DNA of 64,000 bases. It comes from JAHZKN01 sp965250205. Its GTDB lineage: Bacteria > Pseudomonadota > Alphaproteobacteria > Rhizobiales > Hyphomicrobiaceae. The notes beneath the pieces were generated by a model that saw nothing but the letters and a program-made list of their open reading frames with translations, was not told where the DNA came from and ran no database searches. The stretch covers positions 49,710 to 113,709 of the forward strand of contig CBDFNK010000017.1 in NCBI GenBank assembly GCA_965250205.1. The letters are read 5' to 3'. How positions within the stretch are numbered: position 1 is the stretch's first letter; each line of letters starts with the position of its first letter. A program made the position numbers and the translations under genes. Shown one piece after another: positions 26,733-36,258 of the stretch.

Positions 26733-27500
26733 GTGGCATCACAATCACCAACGGATCAGATGCGTGAGAGGGATGCACAGGCTGTTGGCGTGCCGCAACA
26801 TGTCGCCATCATAATGGACGGTAACGGGCGCTGGGCAGATGCGCGTGGCATGACCAGAACGCAAGGGCATCGGGCGGGTGTTGAATCTGTTCGCCGTGTG
26901 GTTCGTGCGGCGATGGAACTTGGGATTCCCTATCTCACAATCTACAGCTTTTCATCTGAAAACTGGACGCGACCCAAGTCAGAAATTGCTGATCTGATGG
27001 GCTTAATGAAGCGCTTCATCCGCCGCGACCTTGCAGATCTTCATAAGAACGATGTCAGAATCAGAGTCATCGGTGAGCGCAATCCCATTGAATCTGACAT
27101 GCTGCAGTTAATTGATGAGGCTCAGGAGCTGACAGCAAACAACGATGGATTCACTTTGGTGATCGCATTCAATTACGGCGCACGCTGCGAGATCGTGGGT
27201 GCAACGCAAAAAATTGCTCGTGACGTTGCAGAGGGCCGCCTTGCGCTGGATGATGTGACAGAGCGGCTGGTCAGTGAGCGTTTGGATACCGCTGGCATTC
27301 CTGATCCCGATCTTTTGATCCGAACCAGCGGAGAAATGCGCCTTTCCAATTTTCTTTTGTGGCAAGCAGCTTATGCTGAACTGGTTTTCTTGGATGTTCT
27401 TTGGCCAGACTTTGGCAAGGAACAATTGGAAGAAGCGCTGGTGCAATTTAATGCGCGCGACCGCCGCTATGGTGGATTGACAAAAAAGTCGGCAAGCTAG
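26733..27500 (+). CDS. uppS: Undecaprenyl diphosphate synthase (cis-prenyltransferase)
   Basis: Adds eight isopentenyl units to farnesyl diphosphate to give the C55 carrier for cell wall and O-antigen. HVAIIMDGNGRWADARGM holds the catalytic Asp; YSFSSENWTRP, FNYGARCEIV and RTSGEMRLSNFLLWQAAYAEL are family hallmarks. 255 residues, GTG start at 26733 behind AGGAAGG. Nine bases separate it from cdsA. Confidence 0.96.
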   Translation: MASQSPTDQMRERDAQAVGVPQHVAIIMDGNGRWADARGMTRTQGHRAGVESVRRVVRAAMELGIPYLTIYSFSSENWTRPKSEIADLMGLMKRFIRRDLADLHKNDVRIRVIGERNPIESDMLQLIDEAQELTANNDGFTLVIAFNYGARCEIVGATQKIARDVAEGRLALDDVTERLVSERLDTAGIPDPDLLIRTSGEMRLSNFLLWQAAYAELVFLDVLWPDFGKEQLEEALVQFNARDRRYGGLTKKSAS

Positions 27501-27509
27501 GAGAAGCGC

Positions 27510-28367
27510 TTGAGTACTGAACCCACACTAACACCAGTTGATGAGGCAGCAAATGACTCGAAGGGTGACCTTGCCAAACGCGTTGTGTTTGGCGTGTTGA
27601 TGGCGGCAATTTCGCTGGGCTTGTTGTGGATCAGTCCTGCCACCTTTGGGCTTCTTATTCTCGTGGTCAGTCTTGTAATGGTGTGGGAGTGGGGGCGTGT
27701 TGTGCGCGGCACTGAACAAGATATCACTATGCTCGTGCATGGTGTTGCAGTCACCGTTGCAATTGGATTGGCCGCGATTGGATACGCTGCACTTGGTGCT
27801 TTCGCCATACTCATAGGCGCAATCATTGTGGGCTTGTTGCAGTTCGGTGGCCGCTCCGTTCTTTCATCGCTTGGCGTTATTTATGCCGGCGTGCCAGCCG
27901 TTGCTTTGCTGTGGCTGCGCAGCCAGGAGCCAAATGGGCTGTTGGCTGTGCTGTTTCTGTTGACCGTCGTTTGGTCGACCGACACACTAGCTTACGTTGC
28001 TGGGCGCATGATTGGGGGACCAAAACTTGTGCCCTCCATATCGCCAAAGAAAACCTGGGCTGGTTTTATTTTTGGTGTCACGGCTGCGACGATTGCTGGC
28101 TGGTTGTTTGCCACCTGGATTGGGGCACCAGCTCCAACCCTTGCAGTCTTAGCCTGCGTGCTTGCAATCATCTCACAATTGGGTGACCTAGCAGAGTCGT
28201 CACTCAAAAGGCGCTTTAATATCAAGGACTCAAGTCAACTTATCCCAGGACACGGTGGTTTTCTAGACCGCCTTGATAGCTTGGTTCCGGTTGCCGTTGC
28301 TGCAACATTGTTTGCCTTTTTCATGAATGCAGAGATGCCAGCCGAAGCGCTGCTGTTTCTCAATTAA
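27510..28367 (+). CDS. cdsA: Phosphatidate cytidylyltransferase
   Basis: Makes CDP-diacylglycerol from phosphatidic acid and CTP in the inner membrane. About eight membrane segments, and the family signature SSLKRRFNIKDSSQLIPGHGG followed by FLDRLDSL near the C-terminus. TTG start at 27510 with GGAGAAG upstream. 285 residues. Together with uppS and dxr it is in the usual order. Confidence 0.95.
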   Translation: MSTEPTLTPVDEAANDSKGDLAKRVVFGVLMAAISLGLLWISPATFGLLILVVSLVMVWEWGRVVRGTEQDITMLVHGVAVTVAIGLAAIGYAALGAFAILIGAIIVGLLQFGGRSVLSSLGVIYAGVPAVALLWLRSQEPNGLLAVLFLLTVVWSTDTLAYVAGRMIGGPKLVPSISPKKTWAGFIFGVTAATIAGWLFATWIGAPAPTLAVLACVLAIISQLGDLAESSLKRRFNIKDSSQLIPGHGGFLDRLDSLVPVAVAATLFAFFMNAEMPAEALLFLN

Positions 28368-28448
28368 TTCAATAAATTGGACCAGTTATCCGTGGATGGG
28401 ATTGAACGCCGAGATGACCTGTTGACCAACTCAGGAAAGAGCCTTGGC

Positions 28449-29615
28449 GTGAAAACGCTGAGTATCCTAGGTGCAACCGGGTCCATTGGCACGAGCACCT
28501 TAGATGTCGTCTCTCGCCACCCCGGCGCTTTTGATATTGTCGCGCTGACAGCGCAGTCCAATGTTGAACAGTTGGCCCAACTTGCAGAGCGCCATAACGC
28601 GCGGTTGGCGGTCATCGGAGACGAGACTCGTTACGAAGCTCTCAAACAACAGCTCGCAGGAACGGGCATCGAAACAGCTGCAGGGGAAGGTGCGATTGTT
28701 GCCGCCGCCAGTGAACCCGTTGATTGTGTGATGGCCTCCATCGTTGGGGCGGCGGGTCTTGCGCCAACGTTTGCAGCTGGTGAACATGCCAAACGTGTCG
28801 CACTTGCCAATAAAGAATGTCTTGTGACGGCAGGTGACGCCTTCATGGCCCACGTTGCCAAGCACGATTGTGAATTACTGCCTGTCGACAGCGAGCATTC
28901 CGGCGTTTTTCAAACGCTCAAATCGGAACACCACGGTGATATCGAACAGATCACGCTGACGGCATCGGGCGGCCCGTTTCGTAAGTGGTCACGCGATGAC
29001 ATGGCGGGGGCAACGGTCGAGCAGGCGCTCAACCATCCCAACTGGTCGATGGGTGCAAAAATCACGATCGACAGCGCAACGATGATGAACAAAGGCCTTG
29101 AGCTGATTGAGGCCTATCATTTGTTTCCCGTTGAGCCCGATCAATTATCTTGTGTGGTTCATCCCCAATCGATTGTCCATTGCCTGGTATCTTTTCGAGA
29201 TGGTGCGACACTGGCGCAAATGGCGATGCCTGATATGCGTACGCCGATTTGTTACGCGCTCGGCTGGCCTAAGCGACTTGAAGCACCAACTGAACGCCTT
29301 GATTTTGCTGCCCTGTCAGCGATGACGTTTGAGGCTGCCGACGAGGCCCGTTTTCCCGCACTTGGGCTTGCCCGCCAGGCTCTCGAGGCTGGGGGCTCAG
29401 CGCCGGCTATCTTGAATGCAGCCAATGAGGTCGCCGTAACAGCGTTCTTGGACCGAAAAATAGGCTTTGGTAAGATTGCGGATCTGGTCGCCTGGACGTT
29501 GGAGCGGTCACAAGCATTAGGCTTGATAAGCCCAGTATCTTCACTCAAAGAGGTGCTCGATGTTGACCGCGAAGCACGCATGTTGTCTGCTTGGCGACTC
29601 AATTGCACAGCATAA
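28449..29615 (+). CDS. dxr: 1-deoxy-D-xylulose 5-phosphate reductoisomerase
   Basis: Second step of the MEP isoprenoid pathway, NADPH-dependent. KTLSILGATGSIGTSTLDVV is the dinucleotide-binding start; LLPVDSEHSGVFQTL, TASGGPFRKW and ATMMNKGLELIEAYHLF carry metal and substrate residues. I choose the GTG at 28449 (388 residues) because AGGAAAG precedes it by 10 bases and the conserved sequence starts there; the frame is open from a TTG at 28377. It supplies precursors for uppS two genes upstream. Confidence 0.94.
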   Translation: MKTLSILGATGSIGTSTLDVVSRHPGAFDIVALTAQSNVEQLAQLAERHNARLAVIGDETRYEALKQQLAGTGIETAAGEGAIVAAASEPVDCVMASIVGAAGLAPTFAAGEHAKRVALANKECLVTAGDAFMAHVAKHDCELLPVDSEHSGVFQTLKSEHHGDIEQITLTASGGPFRKWSRDDMAGATVEQALNHPNWSMGAKITIDSATMMNKGLELIEAYHLFPVEPDQLSCVVHPQSIVHCLVSFRDGATLAQMAMPDMRTPICYALGWPKRLEAPTERLDFAALSAMTFEAADEARFPALGLARQALEAGGSAPAILNAANEVAVTAFLDRKIGFGKIADLVAWTLERSQALGLISPVSSLKEVLDVDREARMLSAWRLNCTA

Positions 29616-29690
29616 GGCTTGTTTTTGAGGAACTTGCTTCATGTTTTTGTGGGACAGGCTCAGGCATGAGCTGAAAGGGTAAACGAAGAG

Positions 29691-30851
29691 ATGGTTGCGA
29701 ATTTTCTGGCTAATTTATCGCTCACCGGTTTTTTGCAGGTGGCGGTGGCTTTTCTTCTCGTGCTCACCGTGGTGGTGTTTATCCATGAGCTCGGCCACTT
29801 CTTGGTGGCCCGGTGGTGCGGTGTGAACGTCACCACGTTCTCAATTGGTTTTGGCAAAGAAATCTTTGGCTTTTTTGATCGCTATGGCACCCGCTGGCGG
29901 GCTGCTTGGATACCGCTTGGTGGCTACGTCAAGTTTATGGATGACGAAAATGCGGCCAGCAAACCATCTGCTGAGGCCCAAAAAGCAATGACGCCTGAGG
30001 AGCACGAAGGCTCATTCCATCACAAACCGTTGTGGCAGCGTGCCGCCGTCGTTGCAGCAGGCCCAATAGCTAACTTTATCCTGGCTATATTTATCTTTTC
30101 GATTTGGTTCTTATTGTTTGGCGTACGCACGCTTGAGCCACGCGTCGACACTGTGATGCCGGACAGTGCAGCTCAAGCCGCAGGCTTTGTGAGCGGGGAT
30201 TTGATTGTTGCAATCAATCGCGAGCCGATCACGTCGTTTGCCGATGTACAGCGCCTTGTCATGACAAGCGGTGGTCGTGAATTGGTGTTTGATGTGGCGC
30301 GCAAAGGCCAGCCTGTCAGCCTAACCGTGGTTCCGAAATTGACGGCCCAAAAGGATCTTGGTGGCGATGAAATCACGACTTACTTGATTGGCGTCAAGCC
30401 GGTGGTCTCAAAAGAAGCCATGACGTTGCGCCATCCCGGGCCCTTGGAGGCTGTCGGTATTGGGTGTGAACGCACCTGGAGCATCATCACCACTACATTG
30501 ACCTATCTCGGTGACGTTATCATCGGCCGCCAGCCTGCTGATCAGCTGGGTGGGCCGGTTCGAATTGCTGATCTGGCAGGTAAAGTGGCCAATAATTCCT
30601 GGCAGGACCTGATCTTCTTAACGGCGTTTATTTCGGTCAGCGTTGGGCTGATCAATCTGTTCCCAATTCCACTTTTGGATGGTGGCCATTTACTGTTTTA
30701 CGCCATCGAGGCAATACGCCGGAAACCGCTCAGCGAAACCAGCCAGGAAATCGGCTTCCGAATTGGTATGGCCGTTGTATTAAGTCTAATGATTTTCGCC
30801 ACTTACAACGATTTGCCAATTATCAAGAGATGGCTGCTCGGCGCCGGTTGA
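29691..30851 (+). CDS. rseP: Site-2 protease RseP (RIP zinc metalloprotease)
   Basis: A 386-residue inner-membrane metalloprotease that cuts anti-sigma factors and leftover signal peptides. HELGH at residues 32-36 in the first membrane helix, one PDZ domain (about 125-200, MPDSAAQAAGFVSGDLIVAI) and the third ligand in LFPIPLLDGGHLL (about 325). One PDZ is the usual number in alphaproteobacteria, against two in E. coli. It directly precedes bamA, consistent with envelope-stress control. Confidence 0.95.
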   Translation: MVANFLANLSLTGFLQVAVAFLLVLTVVVFIHELGHFLVARWCGVNVTTFSIGFGKEIFGFFDRYGTRWRAAWIPLGGYVKFMDDENAASKPSAEAQKAMTPEEHEGSFHHKPLWQRAAVVAAGPIANFILAIFIFSIWFLLFGVRTLEPRVDTVMPDSAAQAAGFVSGDLIVAINREPITSFADVQRLVMTSGGRELVFDVARKGQPVSLTVVPKLTAQKDLGGDEITTYLIGVKPVVSKEAMTLRHPGPLEAVGIGCERTWSIITTTLTYLGDVIIGRQPADQLGGPVRIADLAGKVANNSWQDLIFLTAFISVSVGLINLFPIPLLDGGHLLFYAIEAIRRKPLSETSQEIGFRIGMAVVLSLMIFATYNDLPIIKRWLLGAG

Positions 30852-31066
30852 ATCTACTTTTGGTGACGTAATCTTGCCACTTCCAGTTGTTGTTCTAAAT
30901 CGCTAGAAAGAGTTCATAAACCAGAGCTCATGAGGGCTGCTTCGCGTCGGGTGAGATGCGGGCAGTTTGGGTGCTGGTTGTTGAGTTGTTTCGCGTGAGG
31001 TTGGCAAGCCGACAGATCTCGCGCGGTCAAGGGGGGTCGGCAATAAGAACGAGGGTATATCCCCGT

Positions 31067-33445
31067 ATGCTGCAGCAGTTGATCAAGTCGCTGGGGGGCT
31101 GGCGTCTCTTATTAATTATCGGTCTTGGTGTTCCCGCGACTGTGACGTTGACAGAGGCACCAGCCTTTGTCTCGGTTGCGCACGCCCAAAGCGTTATTCG
31201 TCAGATCGCCGTCGAGGGTAACCGCCGGGTCGAACCCGAGACGGTCCGTTCTTACCTGCGCTTTTCCGTTGGCGATGCTTATAACGCAGGAAAGGTCGAT
31301 GCGTCGCTGCGCGCACTATTTGCGACCGGACTGTTTGCAGACGTCCAAATCTACCAAGAAGGTTCGACGGCTGTGATCGCAGTTGTTGAAAATCCTGTGG
31401 TCAATCTGGTTGCCTTTGAAGGCAACAGCGAAGTTGATACCGATGCGCTGCGCGGAGAAGTGCGCCTTGGGCCACGTTCTGTATTTACCCGCGCCCGTGC
31501 ACAAGCCGATGTGCAACGCATTCTCGATGTTTATCGCCGTCAAGGCCGGTTCGCTGCCTGGGTCGAGCCAAAGATTATTGAGCTTGAACAAAACCGCGTG
31601 AACGTCGTCTTTGAAATCAACGAGGGCGGTGCCACCAAAGTTAAAGGCATCAACTTTGTCGGCAACCAAGTGTTCTCGGATTCGCAATTGCGCGATATCA
31701 TCACGACAACAGAAAGTGGTTGGTTCGACTTCCTCAAAGGTACCGCCATTTATGACCCTGATCGTTTGAATCTCGATCGCGAGTTGGTCCGACAGTACTA
31801 TCTGAAGAACGGTTATGCTGATGCGCGTGTCATTGCAGCCAATGCTGAGATTGATCGCGAGGCCTCAGGCTTCTTCATCAACTTCACAATTGATGAAGGT
31901 GAACGCTATACTTTTGGTGGTGTTGAGATTCAAAGCTCGCTGCCAGGCGTGCTGCCAGACTCGCTTTATGGTCAGCTGCTCACGCAGTCAGGTGATACCT
32001 ACAACGGTGCTGATATCGACAAGACCGTTGAGCGCCTAACCCTGGTCGTCGCAGAACAGGGGTATGCCTTTGTTCGTGTTCGCCCGCGTGCCATCCCGGA
32101 CCCTGTCAATCGCACGATCTCGGTGATCTACCTGATCGAAGAAGGGCCACGGATTTACATTGAGCGCATCAATATTGCCGGCAACGGTCGCACAAAGGAT
32201 TATGTGATCCGACGTGAGTTCCGCCTGGCGGAAGGTGATGCCTACAACCCATTGCTGGTTGACCGGGCCAAGAAACGTCTTGAGCGGCTCGGCATCTTTG
32301 AGAATGTGGTTGTTTCGCGTGCTCCGGGTTCTGCGCGAGATCGTGTGATCATTGACGTCACGGTCACTGAAAAATCAACGGGTGAACTTTCGTTCGGTGC
32401 TGGTTTCTCAACCTCCGAAGGTGTCATTGGTGATGTGTCGATTACCGAGCGTAACCTGCTGGGTAATGGTCAGTTCCTGCGCCTGAAGTTGGCGGGTTCA
32501 TTTGAGCGCTTCCAGATTGATCTGTCGTTCACTGAACCGCGCTTCCTGGACTATAATCTGTCGGCTGGTTTCGACATCTACCACAAAGAGATTGATCAAT
32601 CGTCCGAGTCGGGCTTCGACAGCCGCCGCACCGGTGGTCAGTTACGCCTCGGCTTTCCGCTGGCTGAAAACCTCTGGATGCAGGCGTCGTATAGGTTTGA
32701 TCTCACGACGATCACGGACTCGAGTTGTGGTAATCGTGCTGTAAACACAAGTTCAACGTCGGAAGTCATTTGTACGGAACTTGATCGCTTTGGTGATCAG
32801 ACGATCACGTCTGCGGCGACCGTCGGCATTACTTATGATAAACGCAACCATCCGCGCGATCCAACGGAAGGGTTTTATCTGTCAGCGTCTGCGGATTTTG
32901 CGGGCCTTGGTGGTGATGTGCAGTACGCGCGTCTGAATGCCGAAGCGCGCGGCTACTATCCAGTCACAGAAAAAATTACACTGGTTGGCCGCGCAGTTGC
33001 TGGTCACATTGAAGGTTGGGGTGGTGACACGGTGCGTATTAGCGACCTCTATTTCCGAGGTGGCGAAACCATCCGTGGTTTTGATCGCGCTGGCTTAGGT
33101 CCACGAGATTTGCGGACTAATGACGCATTGGGTGGGCAAACGTATTGGGCGGCCACCGCTGAAATTCGCTTTCCGCTGCCGTTTATTCCGGAAGACTTTG
33201 GCTTGAGTGGTGCCTTCTTTGCGGATGCGGGTTCTGTGTTTGGGGCAAGTGACCTTGCTGAGCAATTGTCAGCGTCTGGTGATCTAAGTCTCGCTGACGA
33301 CTCCACAATCCGCGCCTCTGTGGGTGCATCGATCATGTGGAAGTCGCCGATGGGACCTTTGCGCATGGACTTTGCTGAGACGCTGTCGAAGGAAACCTAC
33401 GACGAAGAGCAGTTCTTCCGTTTTGGTGCCTCATCTCGTTTCTAG
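31067..33445 (+). CDS. bamA: Outer membrane protein assembly factor BamA
   Basis: Inserts beta-barrel proteins into the outer membrane. From the ATG at 31067 (GAGGGTAT upstream) 792 residues: signal peptide ending VAHAQS, five POTRA domains (IRQIAVEGNRRVEPETVRSY ... VKGINFVGNQVFSDSQLRD ... IERINIAGNGRTKDYVIRRE), then a C-terminal barrel from about 385 with the conserved YFRGGETIRGFDRAGLGPRD lid loop and final Phe. No skp gene follows; lpxD comes next. An in-frame start at 30956 would add 37 residues before the signal peptide and is unlikely. Confidence 0.95.
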   Translation: MLQQLIKSLGGWRLLLIIGLGVPATVTLTEAPAFVSVAHAQSVIRQIAVEGNRRVEPETVRSYLRFSVGDAYNAGKVDASLRALFATGLFADVQIYQEGSTAVIAVVENPVVNLVAFEGNSEVDTDALRGEVRLGPRSVFTRARAQADVQRILDVYRRQGRFAAWVEPKIIELEQNRVNVVFEINEGGATKVKGINFVGNQVFSDSQLRDIITTTESGWFDFLKGTAIYDPDRLNLDRELVRQYYLKNGYADARVIAANAEIDREASGFFINFTIDEGERYTFGGVEIQSSLPGVLPDSLYGQLLTQSGDTYNGADIDKTVERLTLVVAEQGYAFVRVRPRAIPDPVNRTISVIYLIEEGPRIYIERINIAGNGRTKDYVIRREFRLAEGDAYNPLLVDRAKKRLERLGIFENVVVSRAPGSARDRVIIDVTVTEKSTGELSFGAGFSTSEGVIGDVSITERNLLGNGQFLRLKLAGSFERFQIDLSFTEPRFLDYNLSAGFDIYHKEIDQSSESGFDSRRTGGQLRLGFPLAENLWMQASYRFDLTTITDSSCGNRAVNTSSTSEVICTELDRFGDQTITSAATVGITYDKRNHPRDPTEGFYLSASADFAGLGGDVQYARLNAEARGYYPVTEKITLVGRAVAGHIEGWGGDTVRISDLYFRGGETIRGFDRAGLGPRDLRTNDALGGQTYWAATAEIRFPLPFIPEDFGLSGAFFADAGSVFGASDLAEQLSASGDLSLADDSTIRASVGASIMWKSPMGPLRMDFAETLSKETYDEEQFFRFGASSRF

Positions 33446-33557
33446 ATCAAACTGCTTTACATTGATGGCTTGATTTCCGTCACTCGGCGGGCAACACTCG
33501 TGTTCGTTTTTCCTCGATCGTATTTTGCGGCAAACAAGGTTTGGGGCTGGCAGGGCC

Positions 33558-34595
33558 ATGAGTCATCCGGGTTTTTTTGACACCGCCGGACCGTTCTCGT
33601 TATCTGACATTGCAAAGGCAACAGAGGCGACGCTCGGCGACGGCGTAGATGGTGCGCGCACCTATTGTGGCGTCAAGCCATTGGCGGAAGCCGGTCCCGA
33701 CGACATTACCTTTCTCGACAACCGCAAATACTTTCCGCAGCTGGCGGGCACCAAAGCAGGCGCCTGTCTGATCCTGCCCGATTTGGCCGCAGAAGTGCCA
33801 GCTGGCACGGCAACCTTGATCACGCCAACGCCCTATCGCGGTTTCGCGCTGGCTTTACAGTTGTTTTACCCCGACGCGATGTTTCCCAAGGCCGCAGCAG
33901 CAGGTGAAACAGAGCTGGTTGATCCGACAGCGATTTTGGAAGATGGCGCACTTATTGAGCCTGGTGCCATCATCGGCCCACAAGCTCAGATTGGCAAAGG
34001 GGCACGCATCGCAGCAGGTGCTGTGATTGGCTATCGCGTCACCATCGGGCGCGATTCCTATATCGGGCCGGGGGCAAGCGTCACCAATGCGCTGATCGGA
34101 GACAGGGTTACGATCCATGCCGGTGTATGTGTGGGTCAGGATGGTTTTGGTTTTGCAATGGGGCCTGAAGGGCACCTCAAGGTACCGCAAATTGGCCGTG
34201 TCATCATTCAAGATGACGTTGAGATTGGGGCAGGGACCACAGTTGACCGCGGCGCTCTTAAGGATACGATCATTGGTGAGGGTAGCAAAATTGATAATTT
34301 GGTACAGATCGGGCACAACGTTGTCATGGGACGTGGCTGCATCATCGTGTCCCAGACGGGCCTTTCAGGGTCGGCAGAACTTGGTGACTTTGTTGTGATG
34401 GGTGGCCAATCGGGTTCTGTTGGCCATGTCAAAATAGGATCCGGTGCGCAGGTAGCGGGTACTGCCCATGTCAAGAACGACATTCCCCCTGGGGAGCGTG
34501 TTGGCGGCAGTCCTGCAAAACCATTGCGGCAATGGGCACGTGAACTTGCAGCCATTTCGCGTCTTGGTAAAGCGGGCGGCAAGCGAAGCAGCTAG
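33558..34595 (+). CDS. lpxD: UDP-3-O-acylglucosamine N-acyltransferase
   Basis: Third step of lipid A synthesis: adds the N-linked 3-hydroxyacyl chain. 345 residues from the ATG at 33558. The N-terminal uridine-binding domain (GVKPLAEAGPDDITFLDNRK) is followed by left-handed beta-helix hexapeptides (IGPQAQIGKGARIAAGAVIG, IGHNVVMGRGCIIVSQTGLSG, where the His is the base). The ribosome site is weak (CAGGG). It leads the lpxD-fabZ-lpxA-lpxI-lpxB series. Confidence 0.95.
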   Translation: MSHPGFFDTAGPFSLSDIAKATEATLGDGVDGARTYCGVKPLAEAGPDDITFLDNRKYFPQLAGTKAGACLILPDLAAEVPAGTATLITPTPYRGFALALQLFYPDAMFPKAAAAGETELVDPTAILEDGALIEPGAIIGPQAQIGKGARIAAGAVIGYRVTIGRDSYIGPGASVTNALIGDRVTIHAGVCVGQDGFGFAMGPEGHLKVPQIGRVIIQDDVEIGAGTTVDRGALKDTIIGEGSKIDNLVQIGHNVVMGRGCIIVSQTGLSGSAELGDFVVMGGQSGSVGHVKIGSGAQVAGTAHVKNDIPPGERVGGSPAKPLRQWARELAAISRLGKAGGKRSS

Positions 34596-34726
34596 GTACG
34601 GGTGGTGCACAGCCGCCAAAAAAGGTGACGTGCGCGCCATGGGCAAATAGCGTGCTGGCGTAAAGTTTGGATAGTCCCTTGCAGGCCAACTGCGTGGTCA
34701 AACCAAGGGTGAGGAGCAGGGAAAAT

Positions 34727-35230
34727 ATGACGACCGAACAATCGAGCTCAGGGCTTGGAACAGCAGATATTGGACAACTCCTCAAGCTGTTGCCACATCG
34801 CTATCCTTTTATATTAGTCGACCGCCTTTATGATATGAACGGCGATGAAAGCTGTGTCGGCCTTAAGAACGTCACCATCAATGAACCTTTTTTCCAGGGA
34901 CACTTCCCCCAATTTCCGGTGATGCCAGGTGTATTGATCATCGAAGGTTTGGCGCAAACGGCAGGCGCGCTATGCGTCCACTCCCTCAAGGAAGGCTATA
35001 AGGCCGAGCTTGTCTATTTCATGGGCATAGATCGTGCAAAGTTTCGCCTCCCAGTCGTGCCAGGTGATCAACTGCACTATCACGTAAAGAAAATTAGAAA
35101 CCGCGGCCGCGTTTGGCGCTTTTCAGGCGTCGCAAAGGTCAATGGCAAAGTTGCTGCTGAAGCTGAAATTAGCGCAATGTTGGCGGATACAGCGGAGGCG
35201 CGTGCCTTTGCAGCGGGTTCGAATGACTAG
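34727..35230 (+). CDS. fabZ: 3-hydroxyacyl-[acyl-carrier-protein] dehydratase
   Basis: Dehydrates 3-hydroxyacyl-ACP in fatty acid synthesis, competing with LpxA/LpxD for the same substrate. LLPHRYPFILVDR, the active-site GHFPQFPVMPGVLIIEGLAQ (His and Glu) and GDQLHYHV are typical. 167 residues from the ATG at 34727 with GAGGAGCAGGG upstream. Its last 8 bases overlap the lpxA start, so expression is coupled. Confidence 0.95.
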   Translation: MTTEQSSSGLGTADIGQLLKLLPHRYPFILVDRLYDMNGDESCVGLKNVTINEPFFQGHFPQFPVMPGVLIIEGLAQTAGALCVHSLKEGYKAELVYFMGIDRAKFRLPVVPGDQLHYHVKKIRNRGRVWRFSGVAKVNGKVAAEAEISAMLADTAEARAFAAGSND

Positions 35231-36029
35231 CACCATACATCCCACTGCAATCATTGCAGACGAGGCAAGTCTTGGCGAGGGCGTCAAGGTTGGTCCCTAT
35301 TGTCTGGTTGGCGAAAACGTAACCTTGGGCGATGGCGTTGAGTTGATCTCGCATGTTGTTGTTGAGGGCCGCACAACGGTTGGTTCTGGCACGCGCATTT
35401 TTCCGTTTGCCTCTATCGGTCATCAACCGCAAGACCTAAAATATGCAGGTGAACCGTCAACCTTAACGGTCGGCGCTGAATGTCAAATCCGCGAAGGTGT
35501 GACCCTCAATCCGGGCACCGAAGGTGGCGGCATGAAAACTACCATTGGAGACAAGTGCACTTTTCTTGCCAATTCGCATGTCGGCCATGATTGCCATATT
35601 GGCAATAGCGTCATTTTCTCAAATAACGTCATGTTGGCGGGTCATTGTGAGGTTGGTGATTTTGCAATTATTGGCGGTGGCGCGGCGGTTATCCAATTTG
35701 CACGCGTCGGTGACCATTCATTCGTCGGTGGTATGTCGGGTTTGGAGCAGGATCTGATTCCCTATGGGATGGCGCTTGGAAATCGAGCACGGCTTTCAGG
35801 TCTCAACATTATTGGTCTGCAGCGTCGTGGATTTTCACGCAGCGAAATCCATGACCTACGTCGCGCCTATCGCGCGTTATTCGCCGATGAAGGTACGCTT
35901 ATGGAGCGAGTTGAGGACGTGGCAACAGAATTTAACGACCATGTCATCGTTGAAGAGATCTTGGCATTCATCAAAGAAGGTGGAAAAAGGTCGCTGTGTA
36001 CGCCGGGTGATCCAGGGCAGTCGACTTAG
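35223..36029 (+). CDS. lpxA: UDP-N-acetylglucosamine O-acyltransferase
   Basis: First step of lipid A synthesis. 268 residues of beta-helix hexapeptides starting STIHPTAIIADEASLGEGVK, with catalytic His in LANSHVGHDCHIG and the C-terminal helices after NIIGLQRRGFSRSEI. The ATG at 35223 overlaps fabZ by 8 bases. It ends 230 bases before lpxI, a larger gap than elsewhere in the series. Confidence 0.95.
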   Translation: MTSTIHPTAIIADEASLGEGVKVGPYCLVGENVTLGDGVELISHVVVEGRTTVGSGTRIFPFASIGHQPQDLKYAGEPSTLTVGAECQIREGVTLNPGTEGGGMKTTIGDKCTFLANSHVGHDCHIGNSVIFSNNVMLAGHCEVGDFAIIGGGAAVIQFARVGDHSFVGGMSGLEQDLIPYGMALGNRARLSGLNIIGLQRRGFSRSEIHDLRRAYRALFADEGTLMERVEDVATEFNDHVIVEEILAFIKEGGKRSLCTPGDPGQST

Positions 36030-36202
36030 GACAATATATGCAAGTGTGACTTGTATGGGGTCGGTTCCTGAGGTGGGTGTGCGGATTGAATTTGCCCATA
36101 TAGTGAAAAATTCCTGGTGTTTGGCGGTTGTGCTCTAAAAGGCAAATAACCAACCCGGGTGCATCGCGTTATAACACTTCAAAAAAATGCTATGAATTGT
36201 CG

Positions 36203-36238
36203 TCACGTATCGGGTCACGTATCGGGCCACGTATCGGG
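36203..36238. repeat. Three tandem 12-bp repeats upstream of lpxI
   Basis: TCACGTATCGGG twice and CCACGTATCGGG once, directly adjacent, ending 21 bases before the lpxI start. Each unit contains the palindrome ACGT. The rest of the gap 36030-36202 holds no supported gene. Confidence 0.9.
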
Positions 36239-36258
36239 GACGAAATCGGTAGGGGTTG

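Noticed and set aside
30956..31066. Upstream start of bamA
   Set aside because: It would put 37 residues before a normal signal peptide; the ATG at 31067 has GAGGG upstream.
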